Positions 10,220-18,740 of a stretch of 64,000 nucleotides of DNA are shown in pieces. How positions within the stretch are numbered: the stretch's first letter is position 1; the number at the start of each line of letters is the position of its first letter. Source of the DNA: Gammaproteobacteria bacterium (GTDB lineage Bacteria; Pseudomonadota; Gammaproteobacteria; UBA4575); the NCBI GenBank assembly GCA_014075255.1, contig CP046178.1:568001-632000 (forward strand). The letters run 5' to 3'. Both the position numbers and the translations under genes were made by a program. The notes below the pieces were generated by a model, which was given only the letters and a program-made list of their open reading frames with translations, was not told the DNA's origin and did no database searches.

Positions 10220-10702
10220 ATGCCTTCATTTGACACAGTATCGGAAGTAGATGCGCATGAATTAAGTAATGCTATTGACCAAGCCAGCCGTGAAATAGCA
10301 ACACGTTTTGACTTCAAGGGCTCTAATGCCAAGGTATGCCTGGAAGACCCTAATATACAGATTGAAGCTAAATCAGAGTTTCAATTGGGTCAGGTCTACG
10401 ATATTTTGATTACAAAAATGTCTAAACGAGGCATCGATGTAATGTGTCTCGAGCGTGGCAAGGTAGAGGAGGCGAATATGTGTGCTCGACAGCAGATTAT
10501 TCTTCGTCAGGGAATAGACAAAGATATTGCTAAGAAAATGGTGAAGCTGGTAAAAGATTCTAAACTAAAGGTGCAAGCCTCGATTCAAGGAGAAAAGCTA
10601 CGTATAACAGGAAAGAAGCGTGATGATTTGCAGAATGTGATGAGTCTTCTAAAAGATTCAAATTTAGGGATACCCCTGCAATTTAATAACTTTCGTGATT
10701 AG
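10220..10702 (+). CDS. yajQ: YajQ family nucleotide-binding protein
   Basis: 160 residues, the exact family length. It begins MPSFDTVSEVDAHELSNAIDQA and contains RFDFKGSNAKV, SKRGIDVMCLERGKVEE and IRITGKKRDDLQ-type strands; the duplicated ferredoxin-like fold is typical. Members bind nucleotides, and in Xanthomonas and Pseudomonas bind cyclic di-GMP as effectors. The role here is not shown. It ends with LGIPLQFNNFRD, as in homologues, and a terminator follows at 10768. Confidence 0.95.
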   Translation: MPSFDTVSEVDAHELSNAIDQASREIATRFDFKGSNAKVCLEDPNIQIEAKSEFQLGQVYDILITKMSKRGIDVMCLERGKVEEANMCARQQIILRQGIDKDIAKKMVKLVKDSKLKVQASIQGEKLRITGKKRDDLQNVMSLLKDSNLGIPLQFNNFRD

Positions 10703-10767
10703 AGCATTTAGTGACTTTTCTGAAGCTATTTTAGTTTAAGAAGTCATCATATATAGTTGAAACTAAT

Positions 10768-10797
10768 AAAAAGCCTCTCTATACGAGAGGCTTTTTA
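10768..10797. terminator. Bidirectional terminator between yajQ and a small membrane-protein gene
   Basis: GCCTCTC (10773-10779) pairs with GAGAGGC (10785-10791), flanked by AAAAA on the left and TTTTT on the right. It can stop yajQ transcription in the plus direction and the convergent 10815-11000 gene in the minus direction. Confidence 0.9.
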
Positions 10798-10814
10798 TTT
10801 AATGAAGAAAGACT

Positions 10815-11000
10815 TTAGCGGCCAACTAACCACATCAAGCCCGCAACAAAGAGAATGATTAAGCCAATTGGAAATATAAATGCCTGCCAATCACCTTTTT
10901 CAGCTTTAGGACTATTGCTTAACCAATACTTTGCCCTAGGGACAAGAAAAAAGAGTAGGGCTACAGTTAATACAACATAGCCAATTTCTAGTCCGCTCAT
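10815..11000 (-). CDS. Small two-helix membrane protein
   Basis: 61 residues: two hydrophobic helices (about residues 5-22 and 42-59) separated by a short polar linker containing SNSPKAEKGDW. It starts 24 bases after the stop of the YccA-like gene on the same strand, so the two are likely cotranscribed. I do not recognise the family. Its compact TM-loop-TM plan and the neighbour suggest an accessory membrane peptide, which is inference. Confidence 0.7.
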   Translation of the reverse strand: MSGLEIGYVVLTVALLFFLVPRAKYWLSNSPKAEKGDWQAFIFPIGLIILFVAGLMWLVGR

Positions 11001-11024
11001 TTTAACAGCTTAGAAGTCAATCAA

Positions 11025-11693
11025 TTAATCGTTAGCAAAGCCTAATAAATGTAATAGTGCGGTAAATATATTATAAATGCTTAGAAAAATTCCAGTCGTG
11101 GCTAAAATATAGTTAGTCTCACCACCATTAATGATTCGACTCGTATCGAATAAGATGAATCCACTGAATATTAGAATAACGGCTGCGTTTATGGCTAGCC
11201 ACAATCCTGGCATTTGTAAAAATATTCCCGCGATGGCCGCTAAGATTACGACAATTAGACCCGCAAATAGAAAACCACCTAAAAAACTGAAGTCACGTTG
11301 TGTGGTAAGTGCATAGCCAGACAATGCTAAGAAGATAATTGCAGTTCCACCCATAGAAGTGGCTATTAATTCACCACCGTTTGCCATGCTTAGGTAGTGA
11401 TTAAGAATTGGGCCAAGTCCAAATCCGAGTAGGCCTGTAAAGGCAAAAACCACGGCAATTCCAGCACCTGAATTTGCAGTGCGTGGCAGCACAAACCAAA
11501 TTAAGGCTAGTGCGCCAAATGAGCATGCAAGGCTGGCGCCATAACCAGTGTTCATCATGGTAGATACCATGGCCATAAAGGCACTAAAAATCAGCGTTAC
11601 AGACAACAATGCATAAGTATTACGAAGCACTTTATTGGATGATAATGCGCTCTCGCGGGTAATGTTCTTTGTGGAAAATTGAGGATCACTCAT
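11025..11693 (-). CDS. Bax inhibitor-1/YccA family membrane protein
   Basis: 222 residues with seven hydrophobic segments and the BI-1/YccA features: a polar N-terminus, LRNTYALLSVTLIFSAFMA, a central GLGPILNHYL, and FDTSRIINGGETNYILATTGIFLSIYNIF near the end, which contains the conserved acidic residue of the last helices. In E. coli YccA modulates the FtsH membrane protease; other members act in calcium leak. Its start is preceded by a purine-rich stretch at about 11700-11706 on the minus strand. Confidence 0.92.
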   Translation of the reverse strand: MSDPQFSTKNITRESALSSNKVLRNTYALLSVTLIFSAFMAMVSTMMNTGYGASLACSFGALALIWFVLPRTANSGAGIAVVFAFTGLLGFGLGPILNHYLSMANGGELIATSMGGTAIIFLALSGYALTTQRDFSFLGGFLFAGLIVVILAAIAGIFLQMPGLWLAINAAVILIFSGFILFDTSRIINGGETNYILATTGIFLSIYNIFTALLHLLGFAND

Positions 11694-11866
11694 GGTGGAT
11701 CTTTCTCCTGTATATAAATGTATAAACTCTATGCTATTAACATAATGGTATTTCAGGCTAATTCAAGTCCAATTAGTACATATATTTAGACAATTCAAGG
11801 TATAGCAGTTCCCTATAACCTTCAGGTATGCTTGCCGGCCTGATATCGCTAATACGATCACAACAC

Positions 11867-11954
11867 GGAGAGGTGGCAGAGTGGTCGAATGCGGTGGTCT
11901 TGAAAACCATTGACTCGTAAGGGTCCGGGGGTTCGAATCCCTCCCTCTCCGCCA
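11867..11954 (+). tRNA. tRNA-Ser(TGA)
   Basis: 88 bases including encoded CCA. The acceptor stem GGAGAGG pairs with CCTCTCC, the anticodon loop CTTGAAA carries TGA at 11901-11903, a long variable arm (GACTCGTAAGGGTC) marks a class II tRNA, and the T-arm holds GGTTCGAATCC. A strong terminator follows 7 bases later. Confidence 0.97.
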
Positions 11955-11960
11955 ATTATA

Positions 11961-11990
11961 AAAAAAGCCTTCTAGCTAGAAGGCTTTTTT
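11961..11990. terminator. Terminator after tRNA-Ser
   Basis: A perfect 30-base palindrome: an A-run plus GCCTTCTAG at 11961-11975 and its complement at 11976-11990 ending in six T. It serves tRNA-Ser on the plus strand and, by symmetry, the convergent pectate-lyase-like gene. Confidence 0.93.
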
Positions 11991-12013
11991 GATCCTGATT
12001 GGGGAACTTAAGA

Positions 12014-13537
12014 TTACTGCAGAAGAGAATCAGCCAATTCGTTAATGTACTGTTCAATAGCTGGATATCCTGTATCCATAATACTGTGTTGGTCACTTGC
12101 ATTTGTAGCATCTAATCCATTGCTATTTTCCCAATCATCTGACATACCATCATTGTCTGTATCTAATGGCGCAATTTTTGCCTGCAGTCCTTCTAATAGG
12201 TTTGCAGGGATCCGGGCACCCCATTCTCCAGTGCGTGCTTTAACATCTTGAACAGAAGTTTCGGTAACGACATCTCGAGGAAACGCACCTGAGCTTTTTA
12301 GCACGTTGTCATATGCTGTACTATAATTTGTTTCAATTGGGGCAATATAGGTTGAGTAAAATGCAAAATTTGGTCGATTTTGTAATTTAAATGTTCTGCA
12401 ATCAGGCCCATTAAAATATTCACAAACATATTGAAGCGATGGGTGATCTGATGCTGTTGAAAAAGGATCCAGCACACCTTGTAGGTACACAGGGTCATCT
12501 ACATAGTTTGATTCAAAGTAGTATCCTAGTTCATTGCCAACGCTTACTGCATCTAAAAAGATTGGTGTCATCGACGAACTTGGGCCACGTTTGAAATAAT
12601 TATTACTAACTAAAAATGGTCCCCTTGCAGCATTGTGATGTACCCAGTTATCTTTAATGTTGTACATAACGTTGTTAATGGTTTCAGCAGGTCCTACTGA
12701 GAGGGCAGGTGCTCTTCTGTTGAAATTTGCAAATAAATTATTTAAGACACTAATACGTCCACCTTCGGGCCCATTTATCATGCCATAGTTATGATTTGCT
12801 TCTGGATGTCCAAATAGCGCTGATTGTTCTATGGTGGACCATTGAACAGTGACATCTCTTGCTGAGTAAAGGTCTAGGGTTTCGTCAACTCCAAATGACA
12901 TGGAAACATGATCCAGGATAATATTTGAGTTTCTTGAAAGTTGAACAGAATCAAATTGTTCGCCTTTTGACTGATTGTTAAACACTGGAGGACGAATCCT
13001 AATGTGACGAATGATGATGTTATTTACACCAAAGTCATACGCCCCATACAATCTTCCTTCAATTGTAATACCTGCACCAGGCGCAGTTTGACCCGCAATA
13101 GTTACATCGCCATGAGGAATATAAATAATGTCGACTGTAATCACGCCTGATACTTCAAATATAATAATTCTTGGTCCTGTTTGATTAAGGGCATCTTGCA
13201 AGCTTCCGGTACCTGCTGCATTGAGATTAGTTACTTTTAAAACTTTACCTCCTCGTCCGCCACTAGCATAAGCTCCAAACCCTCTAGCTCCTGGGAAGGC
13301 TGTAATACTACCTAGTGGAATATTTGGTGGAGCTTGATTAGGTGTTTCATTATTCGGCGGGGTTTGATTGGGTGTTTCATTATTCGGTGGGGTTTGATTA
13401 GGTACATCATTAGATGGATTATTTGAGTTGGAAGCTACTTGATTATCTGATCCGCCTGAGCCACCGCCACAGCCAACACATAAAATTAGTATGAGATATA
13501 CAAAATATCTGAATCGTCCAGCATTAATGATGGTCAT
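12014..13537 (-). CDS. Pectate-lyase-like right-handed beta-helix lipoprotein
   Basis: 507 residues. A lipoprotein signal with lipobox-like CVGC (about residues 20-23) is followed by Gly/Ser and a Pro/Asn/Thr linker containing about three copies of the decapeptide TPPNNETPNQ. The catalytic part starts near residue 80 (FPGARGFGAYASGGRGG, then GTGSLQDALNQTGPRIIIFEVSG) and has the Asn/Asp ladder of parallel beta-helix lyases (NIIIRHIRIRP, SNIILDHVSMSFGVDETLDLY, VQWSTIEQSA). The tail DTDNDGMSDDWE is a calcium-binding thrombospondin-3-like motif. It probably binds or cleaves an acidic polysaccharide at the cell surface; the substrate is not certain. Confidence 0.83.
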   Translation of the reverse strand: MTIINAGRFRYFVYLILILCVGCGGGSGGSDNQVASNSNNPSNDVPNQTPPNNETPNQTPPNNETPNQAPPNIPLGSITAFPGARGFGAYASGGRGGKVLKVTNLNAAGTGSLQDALNQTGPRIIIFEVSGVITVDIIYIPHGDVTIAGQTAPGAGITIEGRLYGAYDFGVNNIIIRHIRIRPPVFNNQSKGEQFDSVQLSRNSNIILDHVSMSFGVDETLDLYSARDVTVQWSTIEQSALFGHPEANHNYGMINGPEGGRISVLNNLFANFNRRAPALSVGPAETINNVMYNIKDNWVHHNAARGPFLVSNNYFKRGPSSSMTPIFLDAVSVGNELGYYFESNYVDDPVYLQGVLDPFSTASDHPSLQYVCEYFNGPDCRTFKLQNRPNFAFYSTYIAPIETNYSTAYDNVLKSSGAFPRDVVTETSVQDVKARTGEWGARIPANLLEGLQAKIAPLDTDNDGMSDDWENSNGLDATNASDQHSIMDTGYPAIEQYINELADSLLQ

Positions 13538-13549
13538 TGGGTAAACCGG

Positions 13550-13570
13550 CTCCTGAGGTTTCGTGCCTCA
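13550..13570 (-). promoter_or_regulatory. Leader hairpin and Shine-Dalgarno upstream of the pectate-lyase-like gene
   Basis: On the minus strand, TGAGG (13570-13566) and CCTCA (13558-13554) form a hairpin with loop CACGAAA. AGGAG (13554-13550) follows immediately, then GCCGG and the ATG at 13537, so the ribosome site abuts the stem and lies an unusually long 12 bases from the start. It may be a structured leader controlling translation; no riboswitch class was identified with certainty. Confidence 0.4.
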
Positions 13571-14009
13571 ATGTAAAATTTGTGTGAATGAAGAAATCTA
13601 GTAAATCTGGATTTATACATACATTAAAAATGTATTATTTTTGGGAAGCTTTAAGAACGCATACTCTTTGAACCAGATAAAGTCAGAATAGAATGTAAGA
13701 AGGTTCTGTAAAAACTGCTAATTGGATAAAACGACGTGTTTAAGGGATAAATGGTTAAAATTGATTGTTAAAGTGAGAAACAGTGCGCAGAAAATTTTAG
13801 CGAAAATTATAAGGCATACTTAATTAATCACTTAAATCTTAAATAAGAACACCTTGTAATTCATCATAATTTTATGTATTTCTCATATTGATAATTTGCA
13901 ACTGAGACATTAGGGAAAGCCAAATATTTAGTGAGAATCAGTTCACACTATTTTATATATTGCTGCCGTATGGTGCATAAAATAATAATAAGAACAATTC
14001 CTTATACAA
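13571..14009. other. AT-rich intergenic region without recognisable gene
   Basis: About 440 bases separate the divergent pectate-lyase-like gene and the small gene at 14010. I saw no ORF with coding character and no tRNA. It must hold the promoters of both flanking genes, but no convincing -35/-10 pair could be assigned. Confidence 0.5.
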
Positions 14010-14237
14010 ATGAAATACAGAACTATCGAGGATTCTGCCAATGTACGATTACGTCGTGAGCGACGTTCTGCGTTGCAGTCTCATGAGTTTCCACTTGAAG
14101 ATTTGAAAGGAAACCTTGTGAATAAAAATCGTCGCAACTCTCAAGAAAGTCGAATAGTTGGTTTGGAGGTAACGGAAACCAAAATATCTCAGGCTGAGTT
14201 TCAAGAATATTTCGACAATCTTCAAGACGCAAAATAA
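14010..14237 (+). CDS. Arg-rich small protein, paralogue of the 16240-16458 product
   Basis: 75 residues, charged, without membrane segments. No clear Shine-Dalgarno precedes the ATG, so composition alone would be weak. It is supported by an ungapped alignment over about 50 residues with the product of 16240-16458: both have (E/D)RR(S/T), then FP, a G two positions before a V, an RR pair, a second Arg cluster, (L/I)EV and a terminal F-x2-x-F. The function is unknown. A minus-strand frame over the same bases is treated as a shadow. Confidence 0.65.
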   Translation: MKYRTIEDSANVRLRRERRSALQSHEFPLEDLKGNLVNKNRRNSQESRIVGLEVTETKISQAEFQEYFDNLQDAK

Positions 14238-14380
14238 ATTATCAGTTGCTCTGGCTTTAAAGAGATCATCAACTTTATATTAGATTAGCTATAAAATAAA
14301 TTTAGTAGCTCATGTAATATAATTCACTCCACTCCACTCTGTATGTCTATAATTAGTATCTAACGATAGGAGTGGCATTA

Positions 14381-15226
14381 ATGAGTGCAGAGTTCGCATT
14401 TTTCTCTAAATATCGCATCTTCTTATTAATACTTTTGCTTGGTGTTAGCGTAAGTGTGTTGGCTGAAAAATCATTGGGGAATAAATTAGTTCACATACCT
14501 GGTGGTGAATTTAATATGGGTTGTTCAATAGGTGATAAAAACTGTGGTGATGACGAGGGCCCGTTGGGTGGAATAACAGTTTCGGTCCCGGAATTTCATA
14601 TTGATCAATATGAAGTCACAGTAGCGGAATACGAAGCTTGTATGGAAGCAGGTAAATGCAAAAGGCCTAAAGATCATCAGCGCAATAAATATTGTAATTT
14701 AGGCGATCCTTCTCGAGGTAATCATCCGGTTAATTGCGTAGATTGGGATGAAGCGCTTGCATATTGTGAATGGAAAGGTAAGCGTTTGCCTTATGAGGCT
14801 GAATGGGAGAAAGCGGCAAGAGCTGGAACTGCGAGCCCTTATCCATGGGGGCAAGACGTTGACTGTACACATGCGATTGTAGATGACGGCAAAACATTTG
14901 GCTCCGTGCCAAATGAACCTGATGGTTGTGGTGAAGATCGCACTTGGAATGTAGGAAGTCGTAATGAAAATAAATTTGATTTGTACGACATGCATGGCAA
15001 TGCTGGAGAGTGGACAATGAATTGGTATTCGCCAAGTGCAATTAGCAAGATCTACGCAAAAGGTGATCTAAAAGGACCGCAGAAAGGCAAACAACGAGTG
15101 GTGCGTGGCGGTTCTTGGGATGAAAATAAAGCAAATTTACGAAGCTCTTTTCGTAATGTAAAGCCTCCAGTAAGTGGTAAAAGTATTTATGGCTCAATTG
15201 GGTTTCGTTGCGCCGTTACAAACTGA
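14381..15226 (+). CDS. SUMF1/formylglycine-generating-enzyme-fold protein, exported
   Basis: 281 residues from ATG 14381, chosen over an upstream GTG because AGGAG at 14368-14372 is 8 bases away. An N-terminal hydrophobic segment ending LAEKSLG is a signal peptide or anchor. The rest is one SUMF1 domain: VHIPGGEFNMGC, HIDQYEVTVAEYEAC, HPVNCVDWDEALAYCEWKGKRLPYEAEWEKAAR, YDMHGNAGEWTMNWY, RVVRGGSWDEN and GFRCA. The copper-binding Cys pair of true formylglycine-generating enzymes after GGSW is absent, so it is probably a structural or non-FGE member. It is convergent with the broken aldo/keto reductase 6 bases away. Confidence 0.87.
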   Translation: MSAEFAFFSKYRIFLLILLLGVSVSVLAEKSLGNKLVHIPGGEFNMGCSIGDKNCGDDEGPLGGITVSVPEFHIDQYEVTVAEYEACMEAGKCKRPKDHQRNKYCNLGDPSRGNHPVNCVDWDEALAYCEWKGKRLPYEAEWEKAARAGTASPYPWGQDVDCTHAIVDDGKTFGSVPNEPDGCGEDRTWNVGSRNENKFDLYDMHGNAGEWTMNWYSPSAISKIYAKGDLKGPQKGKQRVVRGGSWDENKANLRSSFRNVKPPVSGKSIYGSIGFRCAVTN

Positions 15227-15232
15227 ACTGCT

Positions 15233-16143
15233 TTATAAAGATTGGTAATGAGAAAGCATTCTCTTTCTCATAGCTACGCTAGGTAATGCACCGACAAGAG
15301 CGCCCATATTTTCATCCATGTGATCTATGCGTGAAGTAGCGGGTATAGCAACCGTAACACTGGGATGTGAAAGAATAAACTTCAAAAAGTATTGCGCCCA
15401 GTTATGGCAATCAAATTCTTTGCACCAGTTTGGTAATGATACATTCTCAGTAGCATTAAATAAATTTCCGCCTTTAAAGGGTCTATTGATAATCACAGCA
15501 ATACCTTTGTCTGTAGCAAGAGGTAATAGTTTCTGTTCTGCTTCAGTATCTGAAATGTTGTAAGTGAATTGCACAAAATCCAGCGGTTCTGTCTGCATAA
15601 TTTTGATTAACTCTTCGTGGCGACGTCCGTGTGATGTAGTGACACTATATATCGAATGCGTTTTGATTCTTTCCAATCACGTAAGGTCATTAAATGCGTT
15701 TTCCAATCTAACAAGTTATGAATTTGCATTAGGTCAAAATTATTTAGTCCCCAGAGTTCTATAGATGTTTTCATTTGCTGGGTACCCAGCCATTCGCCTG
15801 GCGTCCATACTTTTGTGGCTGAAAAAAGTGTTTTAGGTACTTCTAGATGTTGAAAGCATTTTCCTAGAACAGTCTGAGCAGAGCCGTACATGGGGGATGA
15901 ATCAATCATACCACCACCATGTGAAAAGAATTTTTGAAGTACTCTTGTACGATGACTTATGTTTGATAGTTTGGGATCGATATCAAATGTTTTCCAAGTA
16001 CCCATCCCTACGCATGGAATTTGTTTACCGCTTGAAGGAATGGGTCTTTTAATTAGCAAACTTGATGTTGAGTAGCCAAGTGTAGGTACCACAATTATTG
16101 CTGTGCTTGTGGCGGTAGATAAAAGAAAATCACGACGGTTCAT
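15233..16143 (-). pseudogene. Aldo/keto reductase with Tat signal, broken by a one-base deletion
   Basis: Two overlapping frames make one AKR. The first (16143 to 15607) starts MNRRDFLLSTATSTA, a twin-arginine signal, and runs through PCVGMGTWKTFD, MIDSSPMYGSAQTVLGK and DLMQIHNLLDWKTH. The second (ending at 15233) continues with VTTSHGRRHEELIKIM, PLDFVQFTYNIS and HPSVTVAIPATSR. They would join at RYIGVT, the family-typical strand, if one G were restored on the coding strand near 15645. The joined product is about 300 residues, normal length. Either it is a recent pseudogene or an assembly/sequencing error; the intact quality of both halves fits either. Confidence 0.8.
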
Positions 16144-16239
16144 TACATGATAATCCTCCTAAATGGTTAAATTTACCAAGTATTGGGATCATTGATTCAG
16201 TCCATTTCGTGACTGAAAGGCTGTTTGGCAGGTGGCAGC

Positions 16240-16458
16240 TTAGTTTGTAAGCTTAGGTTTATCGAAAAGAAGATCAAATACTTCTTCTCTTACGTGTGCC
16301 TCATCAACTTCAATTCTTGCTACACGACGATCAGGCAACCTGCGTCTATCGTCTCGTACACAGACACCATTACGCGTAATGATAGGAAATTGAGCGGCTT
16401 GCATAGAGGTGCGGCGGTCGTTAAGGTTACGCCGTTCTAATGGATTAGCTTGATTCAT
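16240..16458 (-). CDS. Arg-rich small protein, paralogue of the 14010-14237 product
   Basis: 72 residues from ATG 16456-16458, chosen over upstream starts because AGGGA lies 5 bases before it on the minus strand. It is soluble and contains ERRNLNDRRTSM, QFPI, VRDDRRRLPDRRVARIEV and a C-terminal VFDLLF. It aligns without gaps to the product of 14010-14237. The spaced Arg pairs suggest nucleic-acid or anionic-surface binding, but that is only composition; I do not know a named family. Confidence 0.7.
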   Translation of the reverse strand: MNQANPLERRNLNDRRTSMQAAQFPIITRNGVCVRDDRRRLPDRRVARIEVDEAHVREEVFDLLFDKPKLTN

Positions 16459-16638
16459 TTCATTCCCTAAAATAACCATTAACAATGTTATTATTTGATG
16501 GGAATACCCTACCTAAAATAGGCCTACAATTATTGTGACCGAGTTCACGTTTTTATTGAATTGCGAATCTAAATTACATGTATTGTTCAATTAAAACAAC
16601 AGTTTATAAGATATTTTTGAAAACGAAGGTTACTAGAT

Positions 16639-17976
16639 ATGCATGATTTATTAATCACTAATGCTAAATTGGTTAACGAAGCTCGCATCAGTGAATGTGA
16701 CATTTTGATTTCCAATCAACGTATTGAACAAATAGGGGCAGACTTGCAAAAGTTTGAAGCTAAAAGAGTAGTCGATGCAAAGGGAAACTATGTAATTCCG
16801 GGAATGATTGATGACCAGGTGCACTTTAGGGAACCTGGGCTGACTCACAAAGGCGATATTGCAACGGAGTCTTTAGCAGCCATTGCAGGAGGCATCACCA
16901 GCTTTATGGACATGCCCAATGTTAAGCCGCCAACACTTAGTTTGGAATTGCTAGATAAGAAATATGAAGCAGCACACCAAAGAGCCAGGGCAAATTATGC
17001 TTTTTACATGGGTGCCAGTAATGACAATATAGAAGTACTCAAACAAGCTCCAATCGATCGTGCATGCGGCATTAAAGTGTTTATGGGAGCTTCGACAGGC
17101 AATATGTTAGTAGACGATGATGATGTACTGGATGCAATTTTTAAATATGCACCTGTACCGATAATAACGCATTGTGAAGACTCGCCTTTAATTAATGAAA
17201 ATCTTAAAAAATATCAACAACAATATGGTGACGACATACCCATCGAGTTTCATCCACTAATTCGATCTGAAGAAGCTTGTTATCGTTCTAGTTCAAAAGC
17301 GGTAAAGCTGGCTAAAAAGCATGGTTCACAACTGCATATTTTGCATTTAACTACTGCGAGAGAACTTGAGTTGTTTACTAAAGGGAATGTGAAAGATAAA
17401 AGCATTACAGCAGAAGTTTGTGTGCATCATTTGTTTTTCAGCGAAAAGGATTATGCAGAGAAAGGCTCATTAATTAAATGCAATCCTGCAGTGAAAACAG
17501 AACAAGATCACCAAGGGTTATTGAAAGGTGTGCAAGATGATCTAATAGATGTAATTGCTACAGATCATGCGCCGCATACCTGGGAAGAAAAGCAGGGGAA
17601 TTACATGACAGCACCTGCAGGTTTGCCATTAGTACAGCACGCATTAATAGGGGTGCTGGAGCACATGCATGATGGCGTACTGAGTATTGAAAAGATTGTA
17701 GAAAAAACCAGTCATAATGTTGCCATAAGGTTTAATGTGGCAGAGCGTGGGTTTGTGCGCGAAGGATATTTTGCGGACTTAGCCATTATTGATGTGAATA
17801 AACCACATACAGTTACGAAAGAAAGTGTACTTTATAAATGCGGATGGTCACCCTTTGAAGGTAAAACATTCCGCTCTAGTATTGCTGCAACGATTCTGAA
17901 TGGTCAAGTTGTGTATGAAAGTGGCGCGCCTATAGATGAGCCATTTTTTGGAAAGCAACTAACATTTGATCGTTAA
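16639..17976 (+). CDS. pyrC: Dihydroorotase (class I / amidohydrolase)
   Basis: 445 residues, cyclic amidohydrolase fold. Seen are GMIDDQVHFREPG (residues about 56-68), GGITSFMDMPNVKPP, the carboxylated-Lys region CGIKVFMGASTGN, HCED, HILHLTTA and the catalytic ATDHAPHT. It converts carbamoyl aspartate to dihydroorotate in pyrimidine synthesis. The first metal motif is QVH rather than the usual HVH; from memory this variant is seen in Bacteroidetes-type dihydroorotases and their relatives, so activity is likely kept. An allantoinase or hydantoinase role is less likely. The next gene starts 17 bases after its stop. Confidence 0.85.
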   Translation: MHDLLITNAKLVNEARISECDILISNQRIEQIGADLQKFEAKRVVDAKGNYVIPGMIDDQVHFREPGLTHKGDIATESLAAIAGGITSFMDMPNVKPPTLSLELLDKKYEAAHQRARANYAFYMGASNDNIEVLKQAPIDRACGIKVFMGASTGNMLVDDDDVLDAIFKYAPVPIITHCEDSPLINENLKKYQQQYGDDIPIEFHPLIRSEEACYRSSSKAVKLAKKHGSQLHILHLTTARELELFTKGNVKDKSITAEVCVHHLFFSEKDYAEKGSLIKCNPAVKTEQDHQGLLKGVQDDLIDVIATDHAPHTWEEKQGNYMTAPAGLPLVQHALIGVLEHMHDGVLSIEKIVEKTSHNVAIRFNVAERGFVREGYFADLAIIDVNKPHTVTKESVLYKCGWSPFEGKTFRSSIAATILNGQVVYESGAPIDEPFFGKQLTFDR

Positions 17977-17993
17977 ATTTATTAAATATTTAT

Positions 17994-18227
17994 ATGCCCC
18001 GACTTGTTAAGCTTCATTTCCTATTTTTAACAATTGCATTATTTATTGCTTTTATATTAGTCCCGCTAGAACAAATGTATTTCGATCACTATCCAGAAGA
18101 AGAAATAAAACAATATTATAGAGATGCTTTTAGTTTCAAATCTGGAGAGTCTTGGAAGATGGTATTCACATGGTTTCTGGGCTTATCGTGTGGAAGACTA
18201 ATATTAAAAGCGCTAGCGAAACATTAG
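17994..18227 (+). CDS. Small membrane protein of unknown function
   Basis: 77 residues with an N-terminal hydrophobic helix (about residues 8-24), a charged stretch HYPEEEIKQYYRDAF and a second short hydrophobic segment (FTWFLGLSCGRLILK). It sits 17 bases after the dihydroorotase gene and 3 bases before the phosphatase gene, so it is part of that operon. No family was recognised. Confidence 0.6.
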   Translation: MPRLVKLHFLFLTIALFIAFILVPLEQMYFDHYPEEEIKQYYRDAFSFKSGESWKMVFTWFLGLSCGRLILKALAKH

Positions 18228-18230
18228 ATA

Positions 18231-18740
18231 TTGATTAGAAATGAATTAAAACAAATCAGCGTCTTATTTGTGTGCATGGGGAATATTTGCCGATCTCCAA
18301 CTGCGCATGGGGTGTTTCAGAATTTTGTAGATGGAAATGATTTAAATAAGACGGTTGTGGTTGACTCTGCAGGCACCCATGCTTACCACATTGGTAAAAA
18401 ACCTGATGAGAGAGCGATCTCTACAGCAGCTAAACGTAACTATAATTTATCTAAATTGCGCGCGCGCCAAGTCGTGGATATAGATTTCAAAAAATTTGAT
18501 TATCTGCTTGCAATGGATAATGAAAATTATTCAAATCTACTGGCTCAGTGTGACATTGAATATCACCATAAAGTTAAACTTTTTTTAGAGTTTGCAACTG
18601 TTCATTCTGACATACATGAAGTTCCAGACCCATACTATGGTTGCTTAAATGGATTTGAGACGGTGTTGGATTTGGTTGAGGATGCTTGCAAAGGATTGCT
18701 GGAGCATATTAAAAACACCCACTTTCCTAATAGCGAATAA
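18231..18740 (+). CDS. Low-molecular-weight protein-tyrosine phosphatase
   Basis: 169 residues. The P-loop CMGNICRSPTA (catalytic Cys about residue 15, Arg about 20) and the general-acid loop VPDPYYG are both present, so it should be active. It could be a phosphotyrosine phosphatase or, less likely, an arsenate reductase of the same fold. The start is TTG at 18231; the only ATG nearby lies inside the catalytic loop, which would remove it. It starts 3 bases after the preceding small gene. Its 3' end forms the left arm of a long inverted repeat. Confidence 0.87.
   Translation: MIRNELKQISVLFVCMGNICRSPTAHGVFQNFVDGNDLNKTVVVDSAGTHAYHIGKKPDERAISTAAKRNYNLSKLRARQVVDIDFKKFDYLLAMDNENYSNLLAQCDIEYHHKVKLFLEFATVHSDIHEVPDPYYGCLNGFETVLDLVEDACKGLLEHIKNTHFPNSE

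Noticed and set aside
11773-11955. A 60-codon minus-strand frame
   Set aside because: It lies over tRNA-Ser(TGA), which is far better supported.
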